A DNA stretch of 6,604 bases from Rubrobacter sp. (GCA_016781775.1 JADDPR010000490.1:1-6604); one strand, 5' to 3'. Shown: positions 1 to 6,103, counted from the stretch's first letter. The notes: generated by a model not told the origin, from the letters alone. Made by a program: numbers and translations.

Positions 1-726
1 GAGGAACGAGATCCTGCCGGCCCCTATATCCAGCGGGCCCGCAAGGACTTCGCCTCCCAGCTCTCGCGCCTTCGCCAGAGCGTCCTCGCTGGAAGGGACG
101 GTGAAGTAGGCGAGCCAGTAAGGGGCCTCGCCGTTGTTCGAGGGCATGATCCCGCCGTTCGAGGAGCCGGCGTTCTTGATCGTCACATAGACCAGATTGC
201 CGTCCTCCTCCATCGGCTCCATCTCCCAGCCCAACAGCGCGGCGTAGAAGTCGGCCGCCGGCGAGGGATCTGAGGTCTGCAGGTCGTTCCAGGTCAGGCA
301 ACCGGGGTCGTTGACCCGGCCCGCCCCGGCATGCCGCTTCGGCTCCCAGAGCGCGAGCCGCGCGCCCGTCGGGTCCTCCACAACCGCCATCCGGCCCGCG
401 TCGAGGACGTCGAAGGCACCGCCGTGCACCGTGCCTCCGAGCTCGCGCGCCCTCGCGGCGCCGGCGTCTGCGTCCTCGACGCTCACAAAGGAGAGCCAGA
501 ACGGCGGAGCTCCCGCCTCGCGTTGGCCCTCGTCCATCTCGTAGAGGCCGCCGACGTAGTCGTCCCCCACGCGGAGCATGGTGTACGTTATCCCCTCGCC
601 GGCCGGCATGTCGTCGGCCTCCCAGCCGAACAACTCGCAGTAGAAGGCCTTGGCGCCCTCCGCGTCGGTCGTCGCAAGGTCCACCCAGCAGAAGGTCCCC
701 GGCGCGTAACTCTCCCTCTTGCCCAT
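1..726 (-). CDS. VOC (glyoxalase/bleomycin-resistance fold) two-domain protein, C-terminus cut by window edge
   Basis: The reverse strand reads openly from ATG (726-724) to the left edge, giving 242 residues without a stop. The start is supported by AGGAGG at 731-736, four bases upstream. The protein is a tandem of two related VOC modules, roughly residues 11-128 and 143 onward. Each begins with a W-x-D-L-x-T-x-D block (W14, W146), continues with an FY...LGWE motif (around 28-36 and 160-168), and has an ARELGG segment late in the module (93-98 and 220-225). This layout matches the actinobacterial 'Cfp30B/27 kDa antigen-like' glyoxalase family of about 260 residues, so only some 15-25 residues are probably missing. 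The usual first metal-binding His of glyoxalase I is not visible at the start of either module (CW and TW occur instead). A classical lactoylglutathione lyase activity is therefore unlikely, and the substrate cannot be inferred. Family confidence is high; function is unknown. Confidence 0.88.
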   Translation of the reverse strand, partial: MGKRESYAPGTFCWVDLATTDAEGAKAFYCELFGWEADDMPAGEGITYTMLRVGDDYVGGLYEMDEGQREAGAPPFWLSFVSVEDADAGAARARELGGTVHGGAFDVLDAGRMAVVEDPTGARLALWEPKRHAGAGRVNDPGCLTWNDLQTSDPSPAADFYAALLGWEMEPMEEDGNLVYVTIKNAGSSNGGIMPSNNGEAPYWLAYFTVPSSEDALAKARELGGEVLAGPLDIGAGRISFL

Positions 727-770
727 CTTTCCTCCTCGTCGCTCTCCCGATCGACAAAATCCCTACGGGA

Positions 771-798
771 AGAGTACGCGGAGAGGACCGTGTCTCAA
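771..798 (-). promoter_or_regulatory. Candidate promoter for the VOC gene
   Basis: On the minus strand TTGAGA (798-793, five of six bases of the -35 consensus) is followed after 16 bp by TACTCT (776-771, a TAnnnT -10). Transcription would start near 764-765, leaving a leader of about 38 nt that includes the strong AGGAGG of the VOC gene. The 165-bp gap between the VOC gene and the GNAT stop shows no other clear element and no terminator-like hairpin with a T-run. This is a motif match only. Confidence 0.45.
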
Positions 799-891
799 GT
801 ACCAAAGCGTCGGGTTGGAGAGTTGCGTGGGGCGGGAAGGAGCGGCGGAGTTCGGTGCAGGGCGGGGGCTTACCGATCGAGGGCGGGAGGT

Positions 892-1392
892 CTAGAACTC
901 CCTGACTTCGTAGACGGAGACCTCGCGGAAGCCGAGTCCATCGTAGAACTTGCGGGCGCGCTCGTTGCCGGCGGCGACCTGCAAGGAGACGCCGTCGGCG
1001 CCCTTGTCGCGGGCCCATTCTGAGGAGGCGTCGACGAGGGCGCGGCCTATGCCCTGGCTGCGGTAATCGTGGGTTACGTAGATGTCTTCGACGGCGGCCC
1101 AGGTTTTGGGGGAGAAGGCGGGGGAGCCCTCGCGGATCTCGCCGGAGAGAAAGCCCACGACCTCGCCGGGCTCGCCGTTCTCGTCCAGAACTTCCGCGAC
1201 GAAGAGGCAGGAGTGGGAGCTCGAAGAGAGGTCGGCGAGGAAGCGGCGCATAATCTTCTCGGCGTCGGGGGAGGTGGCGTAGACGGGATCGTAGGCCGTG
1301 TGCTCCTCGGCGCTCTTCATCCACAGCGCCGCCGCTGCCGCCGCGTCGTCGCGCCGACCGGGGCGGACGGCGTAGCTTTCTCCCTTCTCCAT
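892..1392 (-). CDS. GNAT family N-acetyltransferase
   Basis: A 166-residue single-domain GNAT enzyme, which would transfer an acetyl group from acetyl-CoA to an amine of unknown identity in the cytoplasm. The acetyl-CoA signature (motif A) is clear: the beta4 strand VEDIYVTHDY at 101-110 leads into R111-S-Q-G114-I-G116, which matches R/Q-x-x-G-x-G/A, followed by helix alpha3 (GRALVDASSEWA). Motif B follows as N143-E-R-A-R-K-F-Y150 with LGF at 153-155, where the Tyr usually acts as general acid. Residues 1-60 form the variable acceptor side. The length is normal for the family. The ATG at 1392-1390 is preceded by AGGA (1403-1400) seven bases away. A TAGGAT hexamer at 1404-1399 would alternatively place transcription start almost on the ATG. 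It is divergent from the membrane gene at 1468 and upstream of, in the same direction as, the VOC gene. The acceptor substrate cannot be told from sequence. Confidence 0.93.
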   Translation of the reverse strand: MEKGESYAVRPGRRDDAAAAAALWMKSAEEHTAYDPVYATSPDAEKIMRRFLADLSSSSHSCLFVAEVLDENGEPGEVVGFLSGEIREGSPAFSPKTWAAVEDIYVTHDYRSQGIGRALVDASSEWARDKGADGVSLQVAAGNERARKFYDGLGFREVSVYEVREF

Positions 1393-1398
1393 TTCTCA

Positions 1399-1415
1399 AT
1401 CCTAGCGGATATACT
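1399..1415. promoter_or_regulatory. Divergent promoter region with back-to-back -10 hexamers
   Basis: The gap between the divergent GNAT and membrane-protein genes holds TATACT on the plus strand (1410-1415, five of six consensus bases) and TAGGAT on the minus strand (1404-1399). The plus hexamer predicts transcription start near 1421-1423; the minus hexamer predicts one near 1392. Neither has a convincing -35 at 16-18 bp; the best plus-strand candidate is TTCTCC (1385-1390) at 19 bp. If both are real, the two polymerases would compete for overlapping DNA. Motif-level evidence only. Confidence 0.4.
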
Positions 1416-1467
1416 GGCCGTCGTGTCGGAGAGCCATTACGCGGGGGTGGGGTCGGAGGGGAAGCCG

Positions 1468-2988
1468 ATGGGGCGTCTCGCGCTCATCCTGCTCGTGGTC
1501 GTGGCGGGGGCGACGACGCTCGCCGTCGAGATGGCGGCCAGCAGGCTCCTCGCCCCGTACTTCGGGTCTTCGATCCTCGTCTGGGCCAACATCATCGGGC
1601 TCATCCTGATCTACCTGACCGCCGGCTACTACCTCGGCGGACGCTACGCCGACCGTCGACCGAACGGGCGGACGCTGACGAACATAACGATCGCGGCCTC
1701 CGTCATCATCGCGCTGACGCCGTTCGTCGCCGGCCCGATCATGTCGATAAGCGCTCGCTCTTTCGAGAGCCTCTCCGCTGGTGCTTTCCTCGGCTCCTTC
1801 GCCGCCACGCTCCTCCTCTTCGCCCCGAGCATCACGCTCCTTGGGATGGTCTCGCCGTTCGCGATACGCCTCGCCATCAAGGACGTCGGCGAGGCCGGAG
1901 GGACGGCCGGGAGCCTCTACGCGCTCTCCACGCTCGGGAGCATCGTCGGGATCTTCCTCGCCGTGCTCCTGACGATCCCCGGCGTTGGTACGCGGGATAC
2001 CTTCCTGCTCTTCGGGGCCGCCCTCGCGCTTGCCAGCATCCTCGCGGGGCGCCGGAGCCTCCTGTTGCTGCTCCTGCCGCTCCTGATGGTGGCGGCGACG
2101 TTCTTGCCCAACCAGATCAAACCGACCCCGGGTCTTCTCTTCGAGGACGACTCCTTCTACCAGTACATACGGGTCGTAGCGACGGAGCTGGACGAGAACG
2201 GGGAGCCGTTGGCGGACAGCGAGCGCATCCTGCAACTGAACGAGGGCTGGTCCGTCCACTCGGCGTACAAGCCGGGCCGTCTCCTCTCCGAGTCTTACTG
2301 GGATTACCCGCTCTCCGTGCCGCTGCTCACCTCCCCCGAGCCGCCCCGGAACGCTCTTATCGTGGGGAGCGCCGCCGGTACGGTCTCGTCGGAGCTCTTG
2401 GACGTCTACGGGCCGATGGAGATAGACGGGGTCGAGATCGACGGCCGGGTGAACGAGGTCGGCTACAAGTACTTCAACATGGACCGCGAGGGGCTCGACA
2501 CCCACGCCGCCGACGGCCGCTACTTCCTTCGCGGACCGGAGGCTGACGACGCGTACGACCTCGTCGTCATAGACGCCTACCGCCAGCCCTACATTCCGTT
2601 CCACCTGACGACGGTGGAGTTTTTCGGGGAGGTCAAGGAACACCTCTCGGAGCGCGGGGTCGTGACGATCAACGTCGGGCACACCCCGGGAGATCGGCGG
2701 GTGCCCGAGGCCATCGCGCGGACGATGAGCGAGGTCTACGGGCACGTCTACGCCTTCGACACCGGCGACTTCAACACGACTGTGGTCGCGACGGAGGAAG
2801 AGACGGGGGCGGAGGCGCTCCGGGCGAACCTCGACGAGGCCCCGGACGTGGTGCGTCCTCTGGCCCGGGAGATCTCGGACGACATCGAGCCCACGAGGGG
2901 CTCGGGCCCGGTCCTCACGGACGACCGGGCGCCGGTCGAGTGGATGACGGACCTGATGATCCTGGACTACGTGCAGGGCGATACCTAG
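1468..2988 (+). CDS. Integral membrane protein fused to a spermidine-synthase-like SAM-fold domain
   Basis: A 506-residue protein of the type usually annotated 'fused MFS/spermidine synthase'. Residues 1-215 are hydrophobic, with about seven membrane segments (near 3-20, 36-58, 71-93, 104-128, 146-170, 177-193 and 197-214). From about 226 a soluble Rossmann-type domain follows. It begins with a YQYIRV strand (231-236) typical of SpeE-like proteins, then the nucleotide loop G300-S-A-A-G304, the acidic VEID (322-325), DGRYFL (349-354), DLVVIDAYRQP (364-374) and a C-terminal TDDRAPVEW (484-492) typical of this fused family. Active aminopropyltransferases carry GGGxG and DSSDP at two of these places; here both are degenerate, so genuine spermidine synthesis is doubtful. 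I chose ATG 1468 because GGAGGGG (1455-1461) sits six bases before it and the membrane helix follows at once. An in-frame GTG at 1423 is an alternative leaderless start. The next gene begins 30 bp downstream, so the two are probably co-transcribed. Biological role unknown. Confidence 0.85.
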   Translation: MGRLALILLVVVAGATTLAVEMAASRLLAPYFGSSILVWANIIGLILIYLTAGYYLGGRYADRRPNGRTLTNITIAASVIIALTPFVAGPIMSISARSFESLSAGAFLGSFAATLLLFAPSITLLGMVSPFAIRLAIKDVGEAGGTAGSLYALSTLGSIVGIFLAVLLTIPGVGTRDTFLLFGAALALASILAGRRSLLLLLLPLLMVAATFLPNQIKPTPGLLFEDDSFYQYIRVVATELDENGEPLADSERILQLNEGWSVHSAYKPGRLLSESYWDYPLSVPLLTSPEPPRNALIVGSAAGTVSSELLDVYGPMEIDGVEIDGRVNEVGYKYFNMDREGLDTHAADGRYFLRGPEADDAYDLVVIDAYRQPYIPFHLTTVEFFGEVKEHLSERGVVTINVGHTPGDRRVPEAIARTMSEVYGHVYAFDTGDFNTTVVATEEETGAEALRANLDEAPDVVRPLAREISDDIEPTRGSGPVLTDDRAPVEWMTDLMILDYVQGDT

Positions 2989-3018
2989 GGCCGCACGAGC
3001 GGTCCGGGAGGGGGAAGA

Positions 3019-3462
3019 ATGGCATGGGCTCTCTCGGTCCTAGCCTTCGTGGCGGGGACGGCGATAACGGTCCAGTTCGCGGTGAACGCCGAGCTGCGTA
3101 AGGCCGCGGGCGGTCCGATCTCCGCCGCAGCGCTCTCGTTTCTCGTCGGGACGCTGGTCTTGTTCGCCGCCGTTGCGATCGCGCGGCAGACGCCTACCTC
3201 GCTCTCCTCCCTCTCCGCGGCGCCGTGGTGGGCGTGGGCCGGGGGCTTTCTGGGCGCGTTCTTCGTGTTCTCGTCCATCGTGCTCACGCCGAGGCTCGGG
3301 GCCGCGGCTACCTTCGGGTTCATCATCGCGGGGCAGATGATCACCTCCATCGTCCTCGACCAGTTCGGCCTCCTCCACCTGCCGGTGCAACCGGCGACGG
3401 CCCTCAGGCTCGTGGGCGCGGCCCTCGTGGTCTCGGGCGCGTACCTCGTCCTGCGCTTCTAG
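3019..3462 (+). CDS. YdcZ/DUF606-type small DMT-superfamily transporter
   Basis: A 147-residue protein that is almost wholly hydrophobic, with five predicted membrane helices (about 3-21, 34-55, 70-89, 94-115 and 127-146). Diagnostic features of the DUF606 (DMT_YdcZ) family are visible: the early N23-A-E-L-R after helix 1, the run TPRLGAAATFGFIIAGQM at 90-107, and DQFGLLHLP at 114-122. Full DMT exporters have ten helices. This half-size protein presumably works as a dimer, and the family's substrates are largely undefined. ATG 3019 is preceded by a strong GGGAGGGGG (3006-3014). The stop of the SpeE-like membrane gene lies only 30 bp upstream with no terminator between, so the two likely form an operon. 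No clear terminator follows: there is a T5 run at 3496-3500 but no stable GC stem immediately before it. Confidence 0.87.
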   Translation: MAWALSVLAFVAGTAITVQFAVNAELRKAAGGPISAAALSFLVGTLVLFAAVAIARQTPTSLSSLSAAPWWAWAGGFLGAFFVFSSIVLTPRLGAAATFGFIIAGQMITSIVLDQFGLLHLPVQPATALRLVGAALVVSGAYLVLRF

Positions 3463-3542
3463 ACCAGGGCAGGCACACTCCCAAACATACGTCTCTTTTT
3501 CCCTCGTATTTCCGCGTCCGACGGGGTAAAGTTGTGGCCTCG

Positions 3543-3571
3543 CTGACAACGAACGGGAGGACCGCTAAAGG
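3543..3571 (+). promoter_or_regulatory. Candidate promoter for the glmS leader
   Basis: CTGACA (3543-3548, five of six -35 bases) is followed after 17 bp by TAAAGG (3566-3571, a weak -10). Transcription would begin near 3578, about 72 nt upstream of the ribozyme cleavage site and 324 nt upstream of the glmS start. The stretch 3463-3649 otherwise holds no recognisable gene or stable structure. A second weak -10 (TAAAGT, 3527-3532) lacks a -35. Confidence 0.3.
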
Positions 3572-3649
3572 AAAACGCGCGGATGGCCGATAACGGACGG
3601 GTAGAAAAAGGAACCCGTGGAAGGTCGACAACAACAGCCAGCTTAACGA

Positions 3650-3810
3650 AGCGCCAGGGCTCTCCGGAGGATAGGTACCCTCAGGGGAGTCGACGAGGAA
3701 GACGTTCATCGAGTTTTTCGGCGGATGCGTCTCGGCCCAGGGGCGGTCGATAGGGCGGCGGCAAATCCCGGCGGCGACGCCGGGGACAAAGCGCCGATCC
3801 GGACCCCGGT
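3650..3810 (+). ncRNA. glmS ribozyme: glmS ribozyme (self-cleaving, glucosamine-6-phosphate-responsive), cis-regulator of glmS
   Basis: The leader matches the conserved architecture of the glmS ribozyme as known from Bacillus and Thermoanaerobacter. The scissile A3650|G3651 opens the conserved AGCGCC. P1 is formed by GCTCTCC (3659-3665) with GGGGAGT (3684-3690), capped by a GAGG/CCTC helix. GACGAGG (3692-3698) follows. The core ATCGAG (3708-3713) and TTTCGGCGGATG (3716-3727) lie inside an AGACG/CGTCT stem (3700-3704 with 3728-3732). P3 is CGGCC (3733-3737) with GGTCG (3745-3749, one G-U), and its G-rich loop can form a short pseudoknot with CCCC (3804-3807). P4 pairs CGGCG (3756-3760) with CGCCG (3792-3796). 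AAAT is followed by P4.1, CCCGGCG (3767-3773) and CGCCGGG (3778-3784), capped by the GNRA loop GCGA, then the conserved GACAAAG (3785-3791). In known examples, bound glucosamine-6-phosphate acts as cleavage cofactor and the cleaved mRNA is degraded, lowering GlmS. It sits about 90 nt before the glmS ATG. Recognition is very secure; the exact 3' end is approximate. Confidence 0.95.
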
Positions 3811-3855
3811 AATACCGTCTGGCTTTCTTTCCCTTTCTCTTCGGGGTTCCCCCAA

Positions 3856-3875
3856 GGGGCGTTTTTCGACGCCCC
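3856..3875 (+). other. 7-bp hairpin between ribozyme and glmS Shine-Dalgarno
   Basis: GGGGCGT (3856-3862) pairs perfectly with ACGCCCC (3869-3875) around a six-base TTTTCG loop. It follows a pyrimidine-rich linker (3817-3841) and ends 13 bases before the GGAGGTG (3889-3895) that serves glmS. No T-run follows, so it is not an intrinsic terminator. It does not itself cover the Shine-Dalgarno. It might tune decay or ribosome access of the cleaved transcript, which is inference. Confidence 0.5.
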
Positions 3876-3901
3876 GTTACGAGTGCTGGGAGGTGCTCTT
3901 T

Positions 3902-5755
3902 ATGTGCGGGATCGTGGGTTACGTAGGCGGGGAGCGGTGCGTAGAGGTGCTGATGGAGGGGTTGAGGAACCTCGAGTATCGAGGGTACGACTCGGCGGGC
4001 CTGGCCCTGGCGGGTCCGGACGGGCTCCGGACGGCCAGGGAGGTAGGCCCACTCAATAACCTCGCTGGGACCGTCGGGCAGCGCGACGGCGACTTCTTCA
4101 GCATGCGCTCCGGGGTCGGGCACACTCGCTGGGCGACGCACGGGCGCCCGACCGAGGCGAACGCCCACCCCCACACCGGTGGTGGCGCGCCGGTCGGCCC
4201 GGAGGTCGCGGTCGTCCACAACGGCATCATCGAGAACCACGCCGAGCTTCGGGACGAGCTGAGGGCCCGTGGCTTCGAGTTTCGCTCGGAGACGGACACC
4301 GAGGTGATAGCGCACCTTCTCGGCGAGGGGGTCGCGGCGGGCTCGTCCTTGAAGGAGGCGCTCGTGGAGACCCTGCAGCGGCTGCAGGGCTCGTTCGCGG
4401 TGGCGGCGGTGAGCGCCGCCGAGCCCGAGACCGTGGTCGCGGCGAGGCATCAGAGCCCGCTGGTCGTGGGCCTCGGCGAGGGCGAGAACTTCCTCGCCAG
4501 CGCCGTTCAAGCCCTGCTCGGCTACACGCGCCGGTTCCTGTTCGTGGAGAACGGCGAGGTCGCGGTGCTGACGGGCACCTCCGTCGAGCTCTCCACGCTC
4601 GACGGCAGGCCGGTCGAGCGCGACCCGTTCGAGGTCGACTGGAGCGCCGAGGCGATAGAGCTCGGCGGCTACGAGGACTTCATGCTCAAGGAGATCCACG
4701 AGCAGCCCGCCGCCCTCCAGGCAACGCTCGCTGGACGGCTGGACGCGGACGGCTCCGTGGACCTCTCCGAGCTCGGGTTCGACCTCTCCGGCATAGAACG
4801 CATAGACGTGGTCGCCTGCGGCACCGCTTACCACGCGGGTCTCCTCGGCAAGAGCGCGCTGGAGCGCCTCGCCCGCATCCCCGTCGAGGTAGCGGTGGCG
4901 AGCGAGTACCGCTACGGGGACCCGGTCGGGGACGAGAAGACCCTCGTCGTCGCCATAAGCCAGAGCGGCGAGACCACGGACACGCTGGCGGCGGTAGAGG
5001 CCGCCCGAGGGTTCGGCGCCCGAGTACTCGCCGTGACGAACACCCAGGGCTCGCTTATCACCCGCGAGGCCGACGCCGTGCTCCTCACCAAGGCCGGGCC
5101 CGAGGTCGGGGTCGCGGCAACGAAGACCTTCCTCACGCAGGTCGCGGCGCTTTACCTGCTCTCCTTCGGCGTCGCTGAGGCGCGCGGGGCGCGTCCTGTC
5201 GAGGAGATCAAGGAGATCGGCCGGGCGCTCAGGCGCTCGCCGGAGAAGGTCGAGGAGGCCATCGAGCTTCTGGGCGAGCCGGGCCTTATGAGCGCGGCCG
5301 TCGGGGTCTTTGCGGGGGCGCGGTGCGCGCTCTTTCTCGGGAGGGGGCAGTCGTTCCCGGTGGCGCTCGAAGGGGCGTTGAAGCTCAAGGAGATCTCCTA
5401 CCTCCCCGCCGAGGGCTACCCGGCCGGCGAGATGAAGCACGGCCCCATAGCCCTCGTCGACGAGCAGTGCCCCGTCGTCGCCATCCTCGGCGAGGGGACG
5501 CTGCGCGAGAAGACCCTCTCCAACGTCGAGGAGACCGTCGCTCGCGGCGCCCGGGTCATCGCGGTAGCCAACGAGGACGATGTGGCGGCCGGAAGGATCG
5601 CGCAGTCCGTCCTCCCGGTCCCGAACGTGCCGCAGATCCTGAGCCCCCTCGTCTCCACCGTGCCGCTGCAGTTTCTCGCCTACCACGTCGCCAAGGCCCG
5701 CGGCCTCGACGTCGACAAGCCCCGCAACCTCGCCAAGAGCGTCACGGTCGAGTAG
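3902..5755 (+). CDS. glmS: Glutamine--fructose-6-phosphate aminotransferase (isomerizing), GlmS
   Basis: A 617-residue cytoplasmic enzyme that makes glucosamine-6-phosphate from fructose-6-phosphate and glutamine, the entry step to UDP-GlcNAc and peptidoglycan. The length fits the family (about 600-620). The start is fixed by the N-terminal nucleophile Cys2 (MCGIVGYVGG; Met is removed in the mature enzyme) and by GGAGGTG at 3889-3895, six bases before the ATG. In the glutaminase domain (to about 240) one sees EYRGYDSAG (25-33), HTRWATHG (74-81), HNGIIENH (106-113) and the SETDTE segment (129-134). Two SIS sugar-isomerase domains follow, with CGTAYHAG (306-313), SQSGETTDT (353-361), ATKTF (406-410), KLKEISY (494-500) and MKHGPIALV (511-519). 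The conserved C-terminal tail KPRNLAKSVTVE (606-617) closes the active site. All expected motifs are intact. The leader ribozyme predicts feedback repression by the enzyme's own product. An in-frame ATG at 3725 lies inside the ribozyme core and is not the start. Confidence 0.98.
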   Translation: MCGIVGYVGGERCVEVLMEGLRNLEYRGYDSAGLALAGPDGLRTAREVGPLNNLAGTVGQRDGDFFSMRSGVGHTRWATHGRPTEANAHPHTGGGAPVGPEVAVVHNGIIENHAELRDELRARGFEFRSETDTEVIAHLLGEGVAAGSSLKEALVETLQRLQGSFAVAAVSAAEPETVVAARHQSPLVVGLGEGENFLASAVQALLGYTRRFLFVENGEVAVLTGTSVELSTLDGRPVERDPFEVDWSAEAIELGGYEDFMLKEIHEQPAALQATLAGRLDADGSVDLSELGFDLSGIERIDVVACGTAYHAGLLGKSALERLARIPVEVAVASEYRYGDPVGDEKTLVVAISQSGETTDTLAAVEAARGFGARVLAVTNTQGSLITREADAVLLTKAGPEVGVAATKTFLTQVAALYLLSFGVAEARGARPVEEIKEIGRALRRSPEKVEEAIELLGEPGLMSAAVGVFAGARCALFLGRGQSFPVALEGALKLKEISYLPAEGYPAGEMKHGPIALVDEQCPVVAILGEGTLREKTLSNVEETVARGARVIAVANEDDVAAGRIAQSVLPVPNVPQILSPLVSTVPLQFLAYHVAKARGLDVDKPRNLAKSVTVE

Positions 5756-5756
5756 A

Positions 5757-5884
5757 AGGTTCTTCACGCGATTGGGGTGGATGTAGACAAACAACAAAGA
5801 CATTAACTGTACAAAAAAGATACGGACCACGAGAACAAAGTAAGCTACGTTGGTTGCAAAAACCGACGCCCGCGCACCGAGGGC
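5757..5884. other. AT-rich intergenic seam downstream of glmS
   Basis: Base composition changes abruptly after the glmS stop: 5781-5820 has only 11 G+C in 40 bases, while the flanking genes are strongly GC-rich. No open reading frame with recognisable content, no intrinsic terminator and no terminal inverted repeats of an insertion sequence were seen. It ends where the transporter remnant begins. It may be the scar of a deletion or insertion, or a regulatory/termination region of a kind I cannot recognise. Confidence 0.45.
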
Positions 5885-6039
5885 CTGCTCGCAGACGGGC
5901 AGAGCACTGCGTTTGCGCTAACGGGGGCTACAAGCTCGCCTTCGCCGTCGGTGCGGGCTTCGTGGTCGACGGGATCGCCCTCGCCTTGATCCTGCTGCGT
6001 CCCGAGCGCGTCGGTGCCAGAGACGAAGAACGCGCCTAG
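5885..6039 (+). pseudogene. Remnant of the C-terminus of an MFS efflux transporter (DHA2-like)
   Basis: From GGC at 5926 to the TAG at 6037-6039 the plus strand encodes 37 residues that read like the last membrane helix and tail of a multidrug MFS permease. They start GYKLAFAVGAGF, continue VVDGIALALILLRPE, and end in a short charged tail. DHA2-type transporters commonly end with an 'ALTxGYrxAF' turn followed by such a helix. The bases just before, in another frame (5885-5923), give LLADGQSTAFALT. The join would therefore require a frameshift in the G5 run at 5923-5927. No start codon with a Shine-Dalgarno and no upstream transporter body are present, since the AT-rich seam and glmS precede it. 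It is read as a decayed fragment. It is convergent with the soxR gene, a regulator type that often controls such pumps. Short length makes the family call moderate. Confidence 0.5.
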
Positions 6040-6103
6040 TCCGTGCCCCGCTGGACCGTTCTGGTGGCACCCGGTTGGCGCCGGAGCCCCCCACTGAGGC
6101 GGA

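Noticed and set aside
331..1023. Plus-strand open frame of 230 codons over the VOC gene
   Set aside because: It runs antisense to the VOC gene, spans its promoter and the GNAT end, and shows no recognisable domain.
1402..2745. Long minus-strand open frame opposite the SpeE-like gene
   Set aside because: Its translation is dominated by charged Arg/Glu/Asp runs typical of an antisense frame. The plus strand carries clear membrane and SAM-domain motifs.
3450..3500. Possible intrinsic terminator after the YdcZ gene (CCTGC/GCAGG plus T5)
   Set aside because: The 5-bp stem spans the stop codon with a 13-15-base loop, and the T-run is more than 20 bases further on. It does not fit an intrinsic terminator.
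3856..3875. Leader hairpin as an attenuator/terminator
   Set aside because: The stem is good but no T-run follows it; it is recorded as a plain hairpin instead.
3725..3901. In-frame 59-residue N-terminal extension of GlmS from ATG 3725
   Set aside because: It would bury the obligatory N-terminal nucleophile Cys2, and the DNA is the ribozyme core and linker. The true ATG at 3902 has its own Shine-Dalgarno.
3404..5830. Very long open frame on the minus strand across glmS
   Set aside because: It is an antisense shadow of glmS and the ribozyme in GC-rich DNA, with low-complexity Arg/Gly/Leu-rich translation and no domain.
5886..5906. TGCTC/GAGCA stem as a glmS terminator
   Set aside because: Five base pairs with an 11-base loop and no T-run; it is likely chance in GC-rich DNA.
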